A stretch of DNA of 64,000 nucleotides from Tubiluchus corallicola (GCA_030141605.1 JAQGDQ010000381.1:95711-159710), one strand, 5' to 3'. Shown: positions 44,601 through 52,400, counted from the first letter of the stretch. The notes: generated by a model from the sequence alone, not told the origin. Program-made: numbers and translations.

Positions 44601-45057
44601 AAGTGCAGTGACTCAGCAGGTGAACGCTATTCCAAGTGCAGTGACTCAGCAGGTGAACGCTATTCCAAGTGCAGTGACTCAGCAGGTTGTTGTTCAACAA
44701 CCTGTAACACACTCAGGTACAAACCACTGCAATAAACCTGCCAATAACTTCGATGCACACGTACAAAATGCACAATTAATGCTAATATCACCTGCTACGT
44801 CACCCGTTCGTGTCTCAAAACCAAATTTGCTTAGAATGGACGTCCCACTGAACGTCAAAACTCGCGTTCCCATCATTCTGCGGCAAAGCAGTAACGGAGT
44901 GTCGCGTCTTTCGACCATACCTCGACAAGGAGCACAAAATCTCCAGGATCAGCGTGTTTTCTTACGCCTGCCTGTGCAAGTGATAAGACCGAGTACGACG
45001 AGTTGTTTGCCAAGCAGTGAAATAACTGTAACTTCTGCAAGCTCTAGTGTTAATTAA
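14678..45057 (+). CDS. BRD10: BRD10/KIAA2026-like bromodomain protein, complete, 15 exons, 1,825 residues
   Basis: Exons: 14678-14755, 16000-16216, 17264-17432, 19166-19239, 21032-21147, 21726-21836, 21940-22100, 27043-27151, 28458-28503, 30162-30253, 31863-32093, 35002-35109, 36066-37100, 37674-37835, 42289-45057. Every junction is GT-AG and phases agree throughout. The start is in a good context (TTGCCATGG). Order of parts: bromodomain (residues about 45-150), basic/helical region containing GLRRRAKAIIPNDN (about 180-255), conserved block with PMPYRIWSKRLKAKVSRWYK (about 312-345), WHIM/DDT-like module (about 350-450), long disordered Ser/Lys-rich region with an RSKIFGRRRKYTRHK basic cluster, helical exon 14, and a low-complexity tail of 922 residues. 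Human KIAA2026 (BRD10) has, from memory, the same early bromodomain and about 2,100 residues. Expected role: nuclear acetyl-lysine reader; its function is poorly known. Family assignment rests on recalled similarity. Confidence 0.85.
15431..15700 (+). mobile_element. hAT-type MITE, 270 bp, intron 1 of the bromodomain gene
   Basis: Terminal inverted repeats CAGGGGTGTGCAAA and TTTGCACACCCCTG, with subterminal GGGCCACA motifs on both sides. It is flanked by a perfect 8-bp duplication GTTTACAT (15423-15430 and 15701-15708). These are classic hAT-superfamily hallmarks. A short open frame across it (15504-15710) is not a gene. Confidence 0.93.
16239..16508 (+). mobile_element. Tigger/pogo-like MITE, intron 2
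   Basis: It starts TACAGCATGTCCTCACTTAA and ends GCGAGGACTTACTGTA, so the ends are inverted copies of TACAGTAAGTCCTCGYTTAA-type sequence bounded by TA. Internal TTTCACTTAA and GACGTTTCGTTTTAGCGACG motifs match the larger element at 61469-62600. It begins about 22 bp downstream of the exon 2 donor. Confidence 0.7.
16723..17142 (-). mobile_element. hAT-type MITE, second copy, right end missing
   Basis: This is an inverted copy of the element at 9576-10098. It starts CAGGGATGAGAATTTCCG, shares GGAATTCCGAGTTTTTGGAA and the interior up to CACAAAATTGCAATTTGTTG, and then breaks off. It lies in intron 2 of the bromodomain gene. Confidence 0.8.
17500..17725 (-). pseudogene. Retrotransposon C-terminal fragment
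   Basis: The minus-strand frame contains FFHRASYLWNSLPKK followed by NYSLNQFTKN, a pattern (F..R....WN.LP......L..FK) seen at the C-terminus of LINE reverse transcriptases. The rest of the enzyme is absent. It lies antisense in intron 3. Confidence 0.5.
17880..18051 (+). other. Intron 3 sequence with short GCTACT-rich patch
   Basis: A small degenerate trinucleotide-like patch of TGCTACTGATGCTGCTGATG type near 17912-17950. Nothing else is recognised. Confidence 0.3.
18052..18709 (+). mobile_element. MITE family 1, copy B, intron 3
   Basis: About 658 bp bounded by TATGTGCGCTTGCAAACC and an inverted end finishing TGCTGTGCAAGCACACATA. It shares CCGTCCATAAGTCGGCATAG and GGATTATCTCAGCTTAGAAA with copy A at 2949-3393. 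It is longer than copy A, which has an internal deletion. Confidence 0.8.
19379..20930 (+). repeat. Intron 4 minisatellite, about 82 bp unit, about 19 copies
   Basis: The unit is CTGTGTTAGTTTAACTGCAT, GAACTTTGCCAGGGTTTGCA, GAGTCAAGGTGTTATCGGAC, CCCGTTACAGTTAGCTAACG and GG. Copies differ by single bases (CGGACC or TGACC; ACGGG or ACAGG). It occupies most of the intron between exons 4 and 5. Confidence 0.97.
21283..21655 (+). mobile_element. MITE family 2, copy 2, intron 5
   Basis: Same element as at 251-612 but in the opposite orientation. Landmarks are AAGGTTAAGTGTATCTCAGC, CGTGACATGTGGGTGAAGCA, GAGGCATTGTCAAGTGTACA and an end with TGTGAAAAGGCTTATG. Confidence 0.65.
22096..24822 (+). repeat. 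Intron 7 donor-bearing minisatellite, 29 bp unit, about 94 copies
   Basis: The unit is AAGGTATGCCTTATCGTTAA plus TCTCTTTCC, spaced 29 bp. The first unit is the exon 7 / intron 7 boundary itself (CCAAG|GTATGCC at 22100/22101), so the array is the splice donor copied in tandem. Each unit also has TTAAT, a CTCTTTCC pyrimidine run and AAG, CAG or TAG directly before GT. Variants (CCAATGTATGCC, TTATCATGAATC, TTGTCG) recur in blocks. One break at about 22485-22535 contains an AACCCCAAACC insertion. Confidence 0.98.
24823..25390 (+). other. Intron 7 spacer between two arrays
   Basis: Non-repetitive intronic DNA with no supported feature. AGCTGAGCTCCAG and GTCGGGCTAGCTGCTCAGTC near 24845-24925 loosely resemble the 60-bp unit that follows. 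Confidence 0.4.
25400..26930 (+). repeat. Intron 7 second minisatellite, 60 bp unit, about 25 copies
   Basis: The unit is CTGATTTACTGTGTGAGTCA, GCTGATGTAGTAGCAACTTA and CTCAGCTTCAGTCGAGCTAG. Most units contain TGAGTCAGC and early units also TGACTCAGC. Open frames on both strands (for example 25750-26187) exist only because 60 is a multiple of three. Confidence 0.97.
27043..27151 (+). other. Exon 8 of the bromodomain gene
   Basis: Encodes RLDKKPPMPYRIWSKRLKAK and VSRWYKVLKDRGYDKLK after acceptor CCAATATTTCAG, and ends AAG|GTATCC. It is strongly basic and aromatic. It is separated from exon 7 by 4.9 kb of mostly repeat. Confidence 0.85.
27152..28457 (+). other. Intron 8, no feature recognised
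   Basis: About 1.3 kb with several short open frames on both strands (27423-27680, 27765-28004, and minus 28394-28167). None has a family pattern I can support. Confidence 0.4.
28554..29130 (+). mobile_element. Probable Tigger/pogo-like remnant, intron 9
   Basis: The left part reads TAACCCGTTATCTCGAATTC with further GTAACTCAAA repeats. The right part has ATACCCTCGTATAATCGAAC. This resembles diverged ends of CTCGTTAT-type elements. Boundaries are uncertain. Confidence 0.35.
29148..29245 (+). repeat. Short tandem repeat, about 15 bp unit
   Basis: About six degenerate units of TTTTGTACTRTGTTC type. Confidence 0.7.
29385..30105 (+). repeat. Intron 9 minisatellite, 81 bp unit, about 9 copies
   Basis: The unit is CCTAGGACTACAGCCTAGCA, AATGCACTCAGTCCTTGGGT, TAATACTATTATACTCATTT and TCTTTGCAAACTTTTTACTG plus A. 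It ends about 55 bp before the exon 10 acceptor. Each unit contains TACTGAC, a good animal branch-point match, followed by CTAG and ACTACAG. Confidence 0.95.
30657..31390 (-). mobile_element. TTAA-flanked piggyBac-like MITE, copy 1, intron 10
   Basis: 734 bp bounded by TTAA on both sides, with inverted ends CTCCTTCAAGACTGTA and, from the right, CTCCTTCAGGACCACA. TTAA target duplication is the piggyBac hallmark. Other copies are at 45097-45725 (same family, inverted relative to this one) and 37256-37620 (partial). The 94-residue open frame inside has no recognisable domain. Confidence 0.8.
31480..31800 (-). pseudogene. Non-LTR retrotransposon C-terminal fossil
   Basis: Read on the minus strand, the fragment gives RHRGDPTGVYKIL, then RRHALKLF, then CEQWNNLPAMMIAASAIAKF. 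This is the order of the thumb/C-terminal region of CR1/L2-type LINE reverse transcriptases (R.RGD....YK, R.H..KL, WN.LP.....S...FK). At least two in-frame stops are seen. It lies antisense in intron 10, ending about 60 bp before exon 11. Confidence 0.7.
32160..33040 (+). repeat. Intron 11 minisatellite with 24-bp and compound units
   Basis: It begins with near-perfect 24-bp units GTAGTGGCTTCCGTAGAGTG plus GGGT. It then shifts to longer compound units that combine GTAATGTAGGTCTTCTGTAG, CTTGGGGTGTAGTGGCTTCT and GTAGTGT. The open frames in three frames on both strands are repeat artefacts. Confidence 0.95.
33387..33990 (+). repeat. Intron 11 minisatellite, 21 bp unit, about 28 copies
   Basis: The unit is AATGTCAATGGCAAGCAGTT plus G, with T/C exchange at the sixth base and rare ACTGAC or ATGCC variants. 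Because 21 is a multiple of three and no unit contains a stop in two frames, both strands stay open for over 200 codons (sense heptad NVNGKQL). I treat it as non-coding intronic repeat. Confidence 0.97.
34026..34830 (+). mobile_element. Probable diverged Tigger-like element, intron 11
   Basis: The left end TACAGTCAAGCCTCGTTATA with nearby CCCCGTTATAACGCC resembles Tigger/pogo termini. Sequence near 34765-34815 (CTCGCCCTACCACC and CCCGCTAAAACGCC) may be the opposite end. The right boundary is uncertain. Confidence 0.4.
35002..35109 (+). other. Exon 12 of the bromodomain gene
   Basis: Encodes EEAVDVVSPSPSKCRKSNPV and IDSPTLSRVRPSRLRQ. It is a serine/proline- and arginine-rich linker between the WHIM-like module and the disordered region. 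Confidence 0.8.
35615..35960 (+). repeat. Intron 12 minisatellite with donor consensus, 47 bp unit, 7 copies
   Basis: The unit is GTGAGTGATATGCACCGCTT, CCAGTGTCTCCATGCTTCCA and CCTGAAG. Each unit boundary reads pyrimidine-rich CCACCTGAAG|GTGAGT. The array is 100 bp from the exon 13 acceptor and 500 bp from the true exon 12 donor (CGTCAG|GTACAG). Confidence 0.96.
36066..37100 (+). other. Exon 13 of the bromodomain gene (345 codons)
   Basis: It starts FVSPVDVFDAEKEERVKQS after TTGTTTGCAG and ends KKTRKR at CGT|GTAAGT. It has an acidic/serine segment, a strongly basic cluster RSKIFGRRRKYTRHKPYIPH that could be a nuclear localisation signal, an acidic region, a cysteine group CDVCCIHSSWCALFKSHCC, and a C-terminal part with GACTCGSFSENLPRW and MVAEDVEQLRSLAKKF. 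It is mostly predicted disordered. The cysteine group lacks a regular zinc-finger spacing. Confidence 0.8.
37256..37620 (+). mobile_element. piggyBac-like MITE, partial copy 2, intron 13
   Basis: Two TTAA-led ends occur in the same orientation, TTAACTCCTCCAGGACCGCA at 37256 and TTAACTCTTTTAAGACCGCA at 37373. The second is followed by CAGACATAACTAAATGATTA and TCTCGGCTATCCAATCATGC, as in the copies at 30657-31390 (inverted) and 45097-45725 (same direction). The right end is missing. Confidence 0.65.
37674..37835 (+). other. Exon 14 of the bromodomain gene
   Basis: Encodes LQKQKPCIAELYERLHNMLI, ELSPFEHKLLQAARRARHKL and KKDYDLWQTKGDAK. It is a compact helical segment flanked by disorder and is therefore likely a conserved interaction module. 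Confidence 0.8.
37905..41410 (+). repeat. Intron 14 minisatellite with acceptor-like motif, 44/41 bp unit, about 80 copies
   Basis: The unit is CTTCTTCTACAGAAATTGCC, AAGCTGTTGTGTTACTGGGG and TGTC (44 bp), or the same lacking three bases of CTTCTT (41 bp). Exchange of ATTGCC/ATTACC and GTGTCC/GCGTCC makes many subtypes. Both lengths are 2 modulo 3 and no frame has a stop, so a 1,162-codon open frame crosses the array; it is not a gene. It starts about 70 bp after the exon 14 donor. Confidence 0.98.
41455..41685 (+). mobile_element. MITE family 2, copy 3 (internally deleted), intron 14
   Basis: Shares AAAGGTTAAGTGTACCACAG, GAGGCGTTGTCAAGTGTACA and TGTGAAAAGGCTTAATA with the copies at 251, 21283 and 51590. 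The middle 130 bp is missing. Confidence 0.6.
41700..42240 (+). other. 3' part of intron 14
   Basis: No coding signal. A diverged duplication of GGTCACCATGTGKGTCARAC with CAAGTGCCCCCAT lies at about 42128-42208. Confidence 0.4.
42289..45057 (+). other. Exon 15, last exon (922 codons) of the bromodomain gene
   Basis: It starts TGVWSSESENSSSCETDDEN after ACAG and ends SASSSVN then TAA. It is low complexity and rich in Ser, Thr, Asn, Gln and Pro, with many short motifs such as GHRKMTT and RLLLPLQVVRKS and a KKRKISPESVHSPKR stretch that fits a nuclear localisation signal. It resembles the long disordered tails of transcriptional coregulators. The 9-fold 11-residue coding repeat lies at about residues 1604-1702. 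Confidence 0.85.
44388..44684 (+). repeat. Coding minisatellite, 33 bp unit, 9 copies
   Basis: In-frame tandem repeat encoding QVNAIPSAVTQ; the unit is CAGGTGAACGCTATTCCAAG plus TGCAGTGACTCAG. Eight copies are almost identical and one has A for V, showing recent expansion. The first unit follows CTGTTCTTTG, so it reads as pyrimidine tract-CAG|GTGAAC. Confidence 0.97.
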
Positions 45058-45096
45058 CCTAATTAACCTAATTGACCTAAGAGTTACTATCATTGT

Positions 45097-45725
45097 TTAA
45101 CTCCCTCAGGACTGCACCGTTCTGAAAAGGTCTTATAAGACCCATGACTTTTCAGTGTGAGCCCAGACATAACTAAATTATTGCAAATTAGGTACTGCTC
45201 TATTCAGGAGAATCTCGGCTATCCAATCAGGCTATTTGTTTAAGCATTTATAAGTGGTCTAATTGGGTAAAACTAAGAAAAACACGCATTTTCAGGCTTA
45301 GTCTGGTGTACACTTGTGTGAAAAACTAACCGATCAGCCAAGGAGAAATCAAGGTCGTTTCATCTTTTAACAGGAATTTCTCCTTAAAAATAAAGTAGAT
45401 TTGAGATCAGTTTATCAGAGTGTTGTGTCTGGATAGTTGAAATTTTCTGCATTAGCTGATTTCACACAAGTGATACTGTACTTTGTTACCATGCAAACAC
45501 TGCAGTTACTGAAAGCTTTTTTTCAATTTTTTTCTTCAGAAATCTATTTTTACTTCGTCTGAGGTAAGCAAATGCATTTCATATATAATTTTGCATGAAA
45601 ATCCATTCTGTGTGGTGTAGAGACCTATAAAAATTGTGAAATATAACATAATCCCTGCTTAGTGCGAGCAGTTTTGATGAAGCCATGCAAAATGCAGTAA
45701 AGTCTTACAGTCCTGAAGCAGTTAA
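45097..45725 (+). mobile_element. piggyBac-like MITE, copy 3, just after the stop codon
   Basis: 629 bp flanked by TTAA at both ends, with ends CTCCCTCAGGACTGCA and, inverted, CTGCTTCAGGACTGTA. It starts 40 bp after the TAA and so probably lies in the 3' UTR. An AATAAA at 45389-45394 is inside it. Confidence 0.8.
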
Positions 45726-46913
45726 ACGTTTAAAAACCCCAGAACTTATCTGAAGGGTTCCTATCATGCTTTGCTTTCATGCTACCCACTAATTTGTGAG
45801 TAACAAGAGGCTCCATCTTTCTTCATAAAACCCATTGTTTCAGCCCATTGTTGGTGATGTCATCCGTATTGTTCATGACAATTGTCTTGCTTTGTTTTTT
45901 TTACATTGTCCACAATAATGAAAAATAACAATTGCTGTCGACTCAAAAGTGTGATTTTATGTTTCCTTATAAATCTTATTGTGATCACATTAGCATAAAT
46001 CTTATTGTGATCCTAATGTGAACCGGTACATGAGAATTCATGACTCGCTCAGTGAGATTTACTTTAGTATCTTAAAGATGGTTGTGATAATTGATAAAAA
46101 TTGTGAGCTGATCCTTTTCAAATTTCAACAATTTTCTTTTTATCCTTCCGGCAAATGCTTTAATATCCATGTATAGATAAAACCCCTTCATTGTTGGTTT
46201 TTATTGTATAGCTTTTCAATGTTTGTTTTATGTATTTTTTTATTTTATTTAGCATGTTACTCGGTGTTGTTTTATACAATTATGCAAAAGTAATTGAGAA
46301 GGCATAGAGCAAAATTAAACTATGTTCTGAACTTATATAAAGTTTTTACACATCCTAATTAGTTTCTTTGCTCAGTTTCTATGTGCATACAACCAGTTTT
46401 GTTTATTAAATAGTCGCGATTGTGCCATGCCAGGTGATCGGGAATACTCGAGGGGGTCAGAAAGCTTGAAAAGACCCCAGCATGAAACTTAATCCATATT
46501 CTGCTTCCTACGATCAATGATGGCGTTAATATTTGCACTACGAAACGAGGTCTAGCATTACTACACCTGTTTCATTTCTATCAGGTTTTTGTTCTACAAA
46601 TATATCAATCCGCCAATCGTCCAAAAAGTTTCATTTTACAACCATGTCCTTGGCAAGAAGTCATGATGATAAAATGGTATACATTATGTATATAATATTA
46701 TGCAAAGTTGGTATTTTTCTATTGACAAACAGACATATCAAACAGTTGAATTACTGTACTACTTGTCAAATTCAAATTGTTTAAGACAATTTTAAACTAT
46801 AATAGAAATGTTAGTCTCATTCTTACCTACAACTAATATATAGTTCATTTGTATTTACCGTTAAAATTATATTACTGTATTAGTTATCTATGAAAAATTA
46901 ACAGGAAAAATAA
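45726..46913. other. Intergenic, no gene recognised
   Basis: AT-rich DNA between two convergent genes. AATAAATTTG near 46905 could be a poly(A) signal for the bromodomain gene. A short duplication of TAAATCTTATTGTGATC is at about 45967-46010. Confidence 0.4.
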
Positions 46914-47008
46914 ATTTGTATAGATTACAATCAAAGTGTTATTTATTCTATGTAATGTTGTATAGATTACAATCAAAGTGTTATTTATTATGTGTAATGT
47001 TGTAAATA
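46914..47008 (+). repeat. Two-copy direct repeat, about 46 bp
   Basis: TGTATAGATTACAATCAAAG followed by TGTTATTTATT occurs twice in tandem. Confidence 0.8.
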
Positions 47009-47342
47009 GGTTTTATAATTAAGTAAGAATCCTGCTTTATTTTAAAAACATTCTTACATAATTATTATTTACTTTATTAGCAAAACCTTGAGGTAAGCAA
47101 GAAAATAATTAAAAAAATGGTAAAAGAATGTGAGAATGTTGACACAGAAAAATCTCTTGGCACTTTCAAATGAATATAGTTCAACAAAACAACGTTCAGG
47201 AGCTTAAAAATCTCATTAATAAAAACTTAGCATCGTTACAAACAAAAACAAAAATATTGCACAAAAATTGACTAGAACAGACCCTCAAATAAAACAACAA
47301 TGTGCTGAATTACGAACAACTACACAAGTTGAATTATTTACA

Positions 47343-47640
47343 TGCTATACACAAGTGCTTCCACCTGTTGACTGAAAAACGAAGTATTCTTCATACAACT
47401 ATTAATACACGAGTGCTTCCTCCTGTTGACTGAAAAAAGAAGTATTTTCATACACCTATTAATACACGAGTGCTTCCTCCTGTTGACTGAAAAATGAAGT
47501 ATTCTTCACACAACTATTAATACATGAGTGCTTCCTCCTGTTGACTGAAAAACGAAGTATTTTCATACACCTATTAATACATGAGTGCTTCCTCCTGTTG
47601 ACTAAAAAACGAAGTATTTTTCATACACCTATCAATAAAG
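47343..47640. repeat. Tandem repeat, about 60 bp unit, 5 copies
   Basis: The unit contains GAGTGCTTCCTCCTGTTGAC, TGAAAAACGAAGTATTTTCA and TACACCTATTAATACAC. Intergenic. Confidence 0.92.
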
Positions 47641-48089
47641 ACAACTATCCATAATTTCACTATACCAACATCATATAATGCCCTGCTCATATAACGTGTC
47701 TAATTTCTATTTTACAAGCTATAAAAATTTATTGAATAAGTTAAAGGGATTCATATCGAATAAGATAGTGTTTTTTCCAAAGTTGTGTAGCGGTTATAAA
47801 CATTGAGATGATACAGCTGAGTATTGTACAGTATATGCAAAGCAGCTTGATGATCAACTGGAATAAAAAATTTACCTCCAATAAACATATTAACATCGAG
47901 ATTCGTGATACATACCAAGAGTGCATAAATGTATCAAAACCAACACTATGTTTAGATTACATCTTGGACATCACATTACAGCTATCTATCTATATTAAAT
48001 ACTTATTTCTTTATACATACATTGTGCATTTTGAGTCATAAAGCAGATGTCACAGTTGATTCTCAACATACGTTTTCATCACTTTTGAG

Positions 48090-48574
48090 CAGTGGCGGCT
48101 TGTGTATAGATACCGCGCAGCTGCAGCACCCTATATTTTCACACGATAGTATCGATAATATTCAATATAATAAGTCTTTCTTTATACTTGTATGGTCCAT
48201 GTGAGGGTAGTATAATTTGCTTCACAGCCCAGCACAGATCGCTCCAGCAACACGTTTGGCAGTTGCGCGCATGTCTGAGTCCAGGTAGAGAAAGCACTGT
48301 CACTCACACAGTTTGTTGTCAGTTGTCACGTGATTACTGCGAATGGATCAAGCTTGAACTGTGGTAATTTAGGTTATTAGTAAACAAAAAATATTTTTTG
48401 CTTAGGATTTTATCAAGTTTACGTATAAACTTTTCTATGTTTGTTTGTTTAAAATTACAATTACAAATTACAACATTAAATTACATGTTTGTTTCACTTC
48501 ACACAGTATTAAAACAATGGCTAATAATTTTCTGAAGCAGCACCCCCACTAATTTTAGCTACGAGCCGTCAATG
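48090..48574 (+). mobile_element. hAT-type MITE, 485 bp
   Basis: The left end CAGTGGCGGCTTGTG and the right end, inverted, CATTGACGGCTCGTA are flanked by CTTTTGAG (48082-48089) and CTTTTGAC (48575-48582), a 7 of 8 matching target duplication. A GCACCCCCACTAATTTTA block near the right end recurs in CNOT11 intron 2 near 61143-61190. Confidence 0.75.
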
Positions 48575-48850
48575 CTTTTGACATTAACAATGCTACAACC
48601 CCCCACCCACACTTTTCAGCAAAATCATACTAGATGGCACTGTGATCTTATTACTTTATTAAAAAAAAATTACAGGAAAAGAAACGAGAAGTTGGTTGGT
48701 CATCGTCTATCCTACAGCAGTTTCACACTCTTTCACTGAATTTTTTCATGACTTGTTAGCCTTGCCTTAGATTTTTCATGAACTACAAAACTGAAGTGTA
48801 TTCCGAGCATAAGTTTGATTTCCACCCGGTTTCTTCTCAGCGAGTCGTAT

Positions 48851-49195
48851 GCGAATTTCCAGTATTCAGTCTTTGGTAGAACCTCGGTGTGAGATTGAAC
48901 CCTTCAGCTTATGGATTAAAAGCGAGCATTGCAAGTGTAAGCATTTCCAGTATTCAGTCTTTGGTAGAAACTCGGTGTGAGATTGAACCTTCAGCTTATG
49001 GATTAAAAGCGAGCATTGCAAGTGTAAGCATTTCCAGTATTCAGTCTTTGGTAGAACCTCGGTGTGAGATTGAACCCTTCAGCTTATAGATTAAAAGCGA
49101 ACATAGCAAGTGTAAGCATTTCCAGTATTCAGTCTTTGGTAGAACCTCGGTGTGAGATTGAACCCTTCAGCTTATAGATTAAAAGCGAGCATTGT
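48851..49195 (+). repeat. Tandem repeat, about 82 bp unit, 4 copies
   Basis: The unit is ATTTCCAGTATTCAGTCTTT, GGTAGAACCTCGGTGTGAGA, TTGAACCCTTCAGCTTATGG and ATTAAAAGCGAGCATTGCAA with GTGTAAGC. It lies about 300 bp beyond the RIC3 stop codon, so it may be in that gene's 3' UTR. Confidence 0.93.
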
Positions 49196-49474
49196 AGGAC
49201 TTTACATTAATTTTTGCTCCCAGCTAAAGGACAAGTGTATGCATTTACTCAGGGTACATTGCTTCTTGTACAACTGCACTGCTGTTCACACGTTTATGTT
49301 AGGCAAAACGGCAACTGTACCTTGAGGTTGCGGCTCTACTCAATTCCGTGAAAGTTTCCTGGTAATCTTGACTTCCCGTTCGTTCTCAAACCAAGAATCT
49401 CTCTCTTGCAGCGCAATAACGGAAAGCATCTATTGAAAACATTCATGTGAAAACTTTTAACAGTGAAAATCCGG

Positions 49475-52400
49475 TTAATCTTCAGCTGCGACGCTGTCCT
49501 CTCTTTTTAGCTCATCTGAAGTATCGGATTCTGCTTTAGCGCTCTCTTCCTCGCCGGGAGGGCTCACGTCTTCAAAGCTGGAAGAACTACCATTTGCGCA
49601 ACTGTCACTACTCTGCGTTTCGGAAACAGGAGAACAATCGGTCTGATTGTTTGATGTTTCTGTATTTGTTAATAATTCTCTCTCTTTTTCTAATGCCGTG
49701 TCTACACTTTTAGTTTTGGAATCATTACGTCGATCATCATCATCATCTTCTATTGATTTGTGATCTTTAACATCCTCCATGGTACTGTTGCTATGCGCAG
49801 GCTCATCTAGGCTGTGATCTTTCACATCCTCCATGTTACTGTTGCTATGCACAGCCTCATCTAGGCTGTGATCTTTCACATCCTCCATGTTACTGTTGCT
49901 ATGCACAGCCTCATCTAGGATTTCCGTCTGATCACATCCTTCGATACGTTCGCGAACCTCTTCCAGCCTCTCTGTTTCGCACGTTTCTTCGCGTTCATCT
50001 GGAGTTGGTATGTCCTCAATAAAATCGTACGTTTCTATGTCGGGACTCGATGCTGTTTGCTCTGCAGCATCCACACTTGAAGATGGATCACTAAGACTTT
50101 CACGCTAAAAAACATAATGAAATGAAATGTACTTATTATTATTATGCATCCTAAAGCTTGCGAAAGACTAATTGTGTGCCCAGAGGTGACAGCGGGCAAT
50201 CGCCCCCAGGTTACAACGATAATTAAAACTGCATTATGAAACTACAAAGTAGAATACATGAAAAATTGGGTCACATGTCCATTTTTTGTTTTTCATAAAA
50301 GTAAATGGAAAATATATTGGATTTTCATGTTCTAGCATCAAAATGTCAAGAAATTGTTTTGAAAATATTAAAAACTGAATTTAATAATACCCGACCCGCT
50401 CCTCTGCCTAAAAACTACTACCTCATTTGTCAAAAACATCTATTTTCAAACTCTGATAGTAGCTGGTGGAAGCAATCGTTTTGCTTACGGTTTTTTCTGT
50501 TGCCAAGCTCGGGCATTTGTTTGCAAGAACCATCTACTGGATTTAAACGTAAGTTCAAGGTGTTCTCGCAAAGACCACAGCAACTGCACTCTTGTGCAAT
50601 TGTTAAATGTTTTTATAGAAACATGATAAAAAACAATGGCTGACTTTAACAGTGATTTTCTCAAGATTATGTTTTTCAATGTGCAGCCTGCATCTCAACA
50701 TCAATGTGGATTATCTCAGCTTAGAAATAACATAGAGCGTTGAACTTGGTATCAAAATGATCCTCATAAATTGGAGATTCAGGACATGTGAATAACTAAA
50801 AAAGCTTAACTGCCAATTTTTCGGGCATTTTTGCTGTGCAAGTGCAACTTGAATTACCAATTAACTTGAAACTAATTACGAAAAGTGAAATAACCGTTTA
50901 CCTCGTTGTTAATTTCGCTGACATCTTTTTCCTCAGCTTCAGCAACATCAGCAATCAGCTGCATCTGTAACATGACTCTATCTAAACGTGCTTGCATCTC
51001 TTCTCTGCTCATGGAATCACCGCCGGCAGCAGCCTTTGCTAACTTTGCAGCTTTTCCTAGATAAACAGTCAACTAATGACTCTTATAAAAGATTTCTTAA
51101 CCCTTTCATACCCATTGTATCCCGTGGGATATGAGAATATTTTCTGCCTTTAAAATTAATGAAATTTTAAAACTGACAGTTATTTGATCTGTTAATAGTT
51201 ATTTTGATTTAAGTCAATAACAATAGACTAAAAATGGTGATAAAATGCCAAACTAGAAAATCTACATAGCATAAAAAACTGTGCAAGGTACAGTACTTTA
51301 GAAACAACTTTGTACAGATCAGCATAGCATGAATACTAAATGTCTTAAATACTTTAAGAAATTATCAGCAGTTGCAAAATGAAGCACATTTTATGCTTCC
51401 ATTGAATCCCAATGTATCTCGTGGGATACAGGCTATATTTAGCACACGGGCACAGGTAGAAAAAAATAATTATGTGTAAACAAGATGGACATACTGAACA
51501 AAAGTACCAGGCCAAAAAATTTTTTCTTACTACAAAAATAATTTGGGACTGAAAGGGTTAATAATTATATTGACTTATTTCAGTAACATGGCATAAGTCT
51601 TTTCACAGTTTTGCTGTGTGCGCTCACAGTTGCTGTAGGTTAAGTGTACCATAGAAATGCATCTTTACAACCGTTACATGACATGTGCGTAAAACAAATC
51701 CGTCTGCCACATCAGTTCAGTAACTTCAGTTGTTTTACGTGGACTTTACTTAATTATGTATTACTCTGTACATAGAGTGATGTACTAGCAGGATCTTGCT
51801 TTGGACAACAAAAAATGAACTAGATAAGGTTCTGTCTAGCTGTTAAAACCTTTACTATTACAACAGCTTCAGCTGCGAGGCGTTATCAAGTGTACACAAA
51901 TTAATGTGGGACTGAAAGGGTTAAAATGTTTCTGTATGTACTTAAAGTGCGACGCATAATCAAATTTACTCAAATCAAATTTACTCAATGATGCAGCAAT
52001 ATACAGATGGGAAATTGTCGTTGCCTAGGTGATTTAGTGAGTTATGAAGCTTGTGTCAGCCATTTTCTCTGATTGGCTTGCTGATCAGGCGAGTTTTAGT
52101 CACTTCAATATCACAAAGTAATATTTCTTTTGAATTTTTCACAGGTGGGTGAAGCGTATATTGACCTGCATCTGGTTGTAGTTCGGGAGATGTAGACACA
52201 TGCTCTCCTGTGCAAAATGTTATGCATCCAAAACATGCGCTTTCTTTTGAATGTTTCCATCTGATAGTAAAATAAGCTAATGCCATTCTTTATCACTGTC
52301 ATGCTGAAATTTCAACAGAGATATGGCTACCGAAAATTATTACTTAAAATTTTCACGAACAGCAACCAAAAATGGCATACCATAACGTTCACGGACACAT

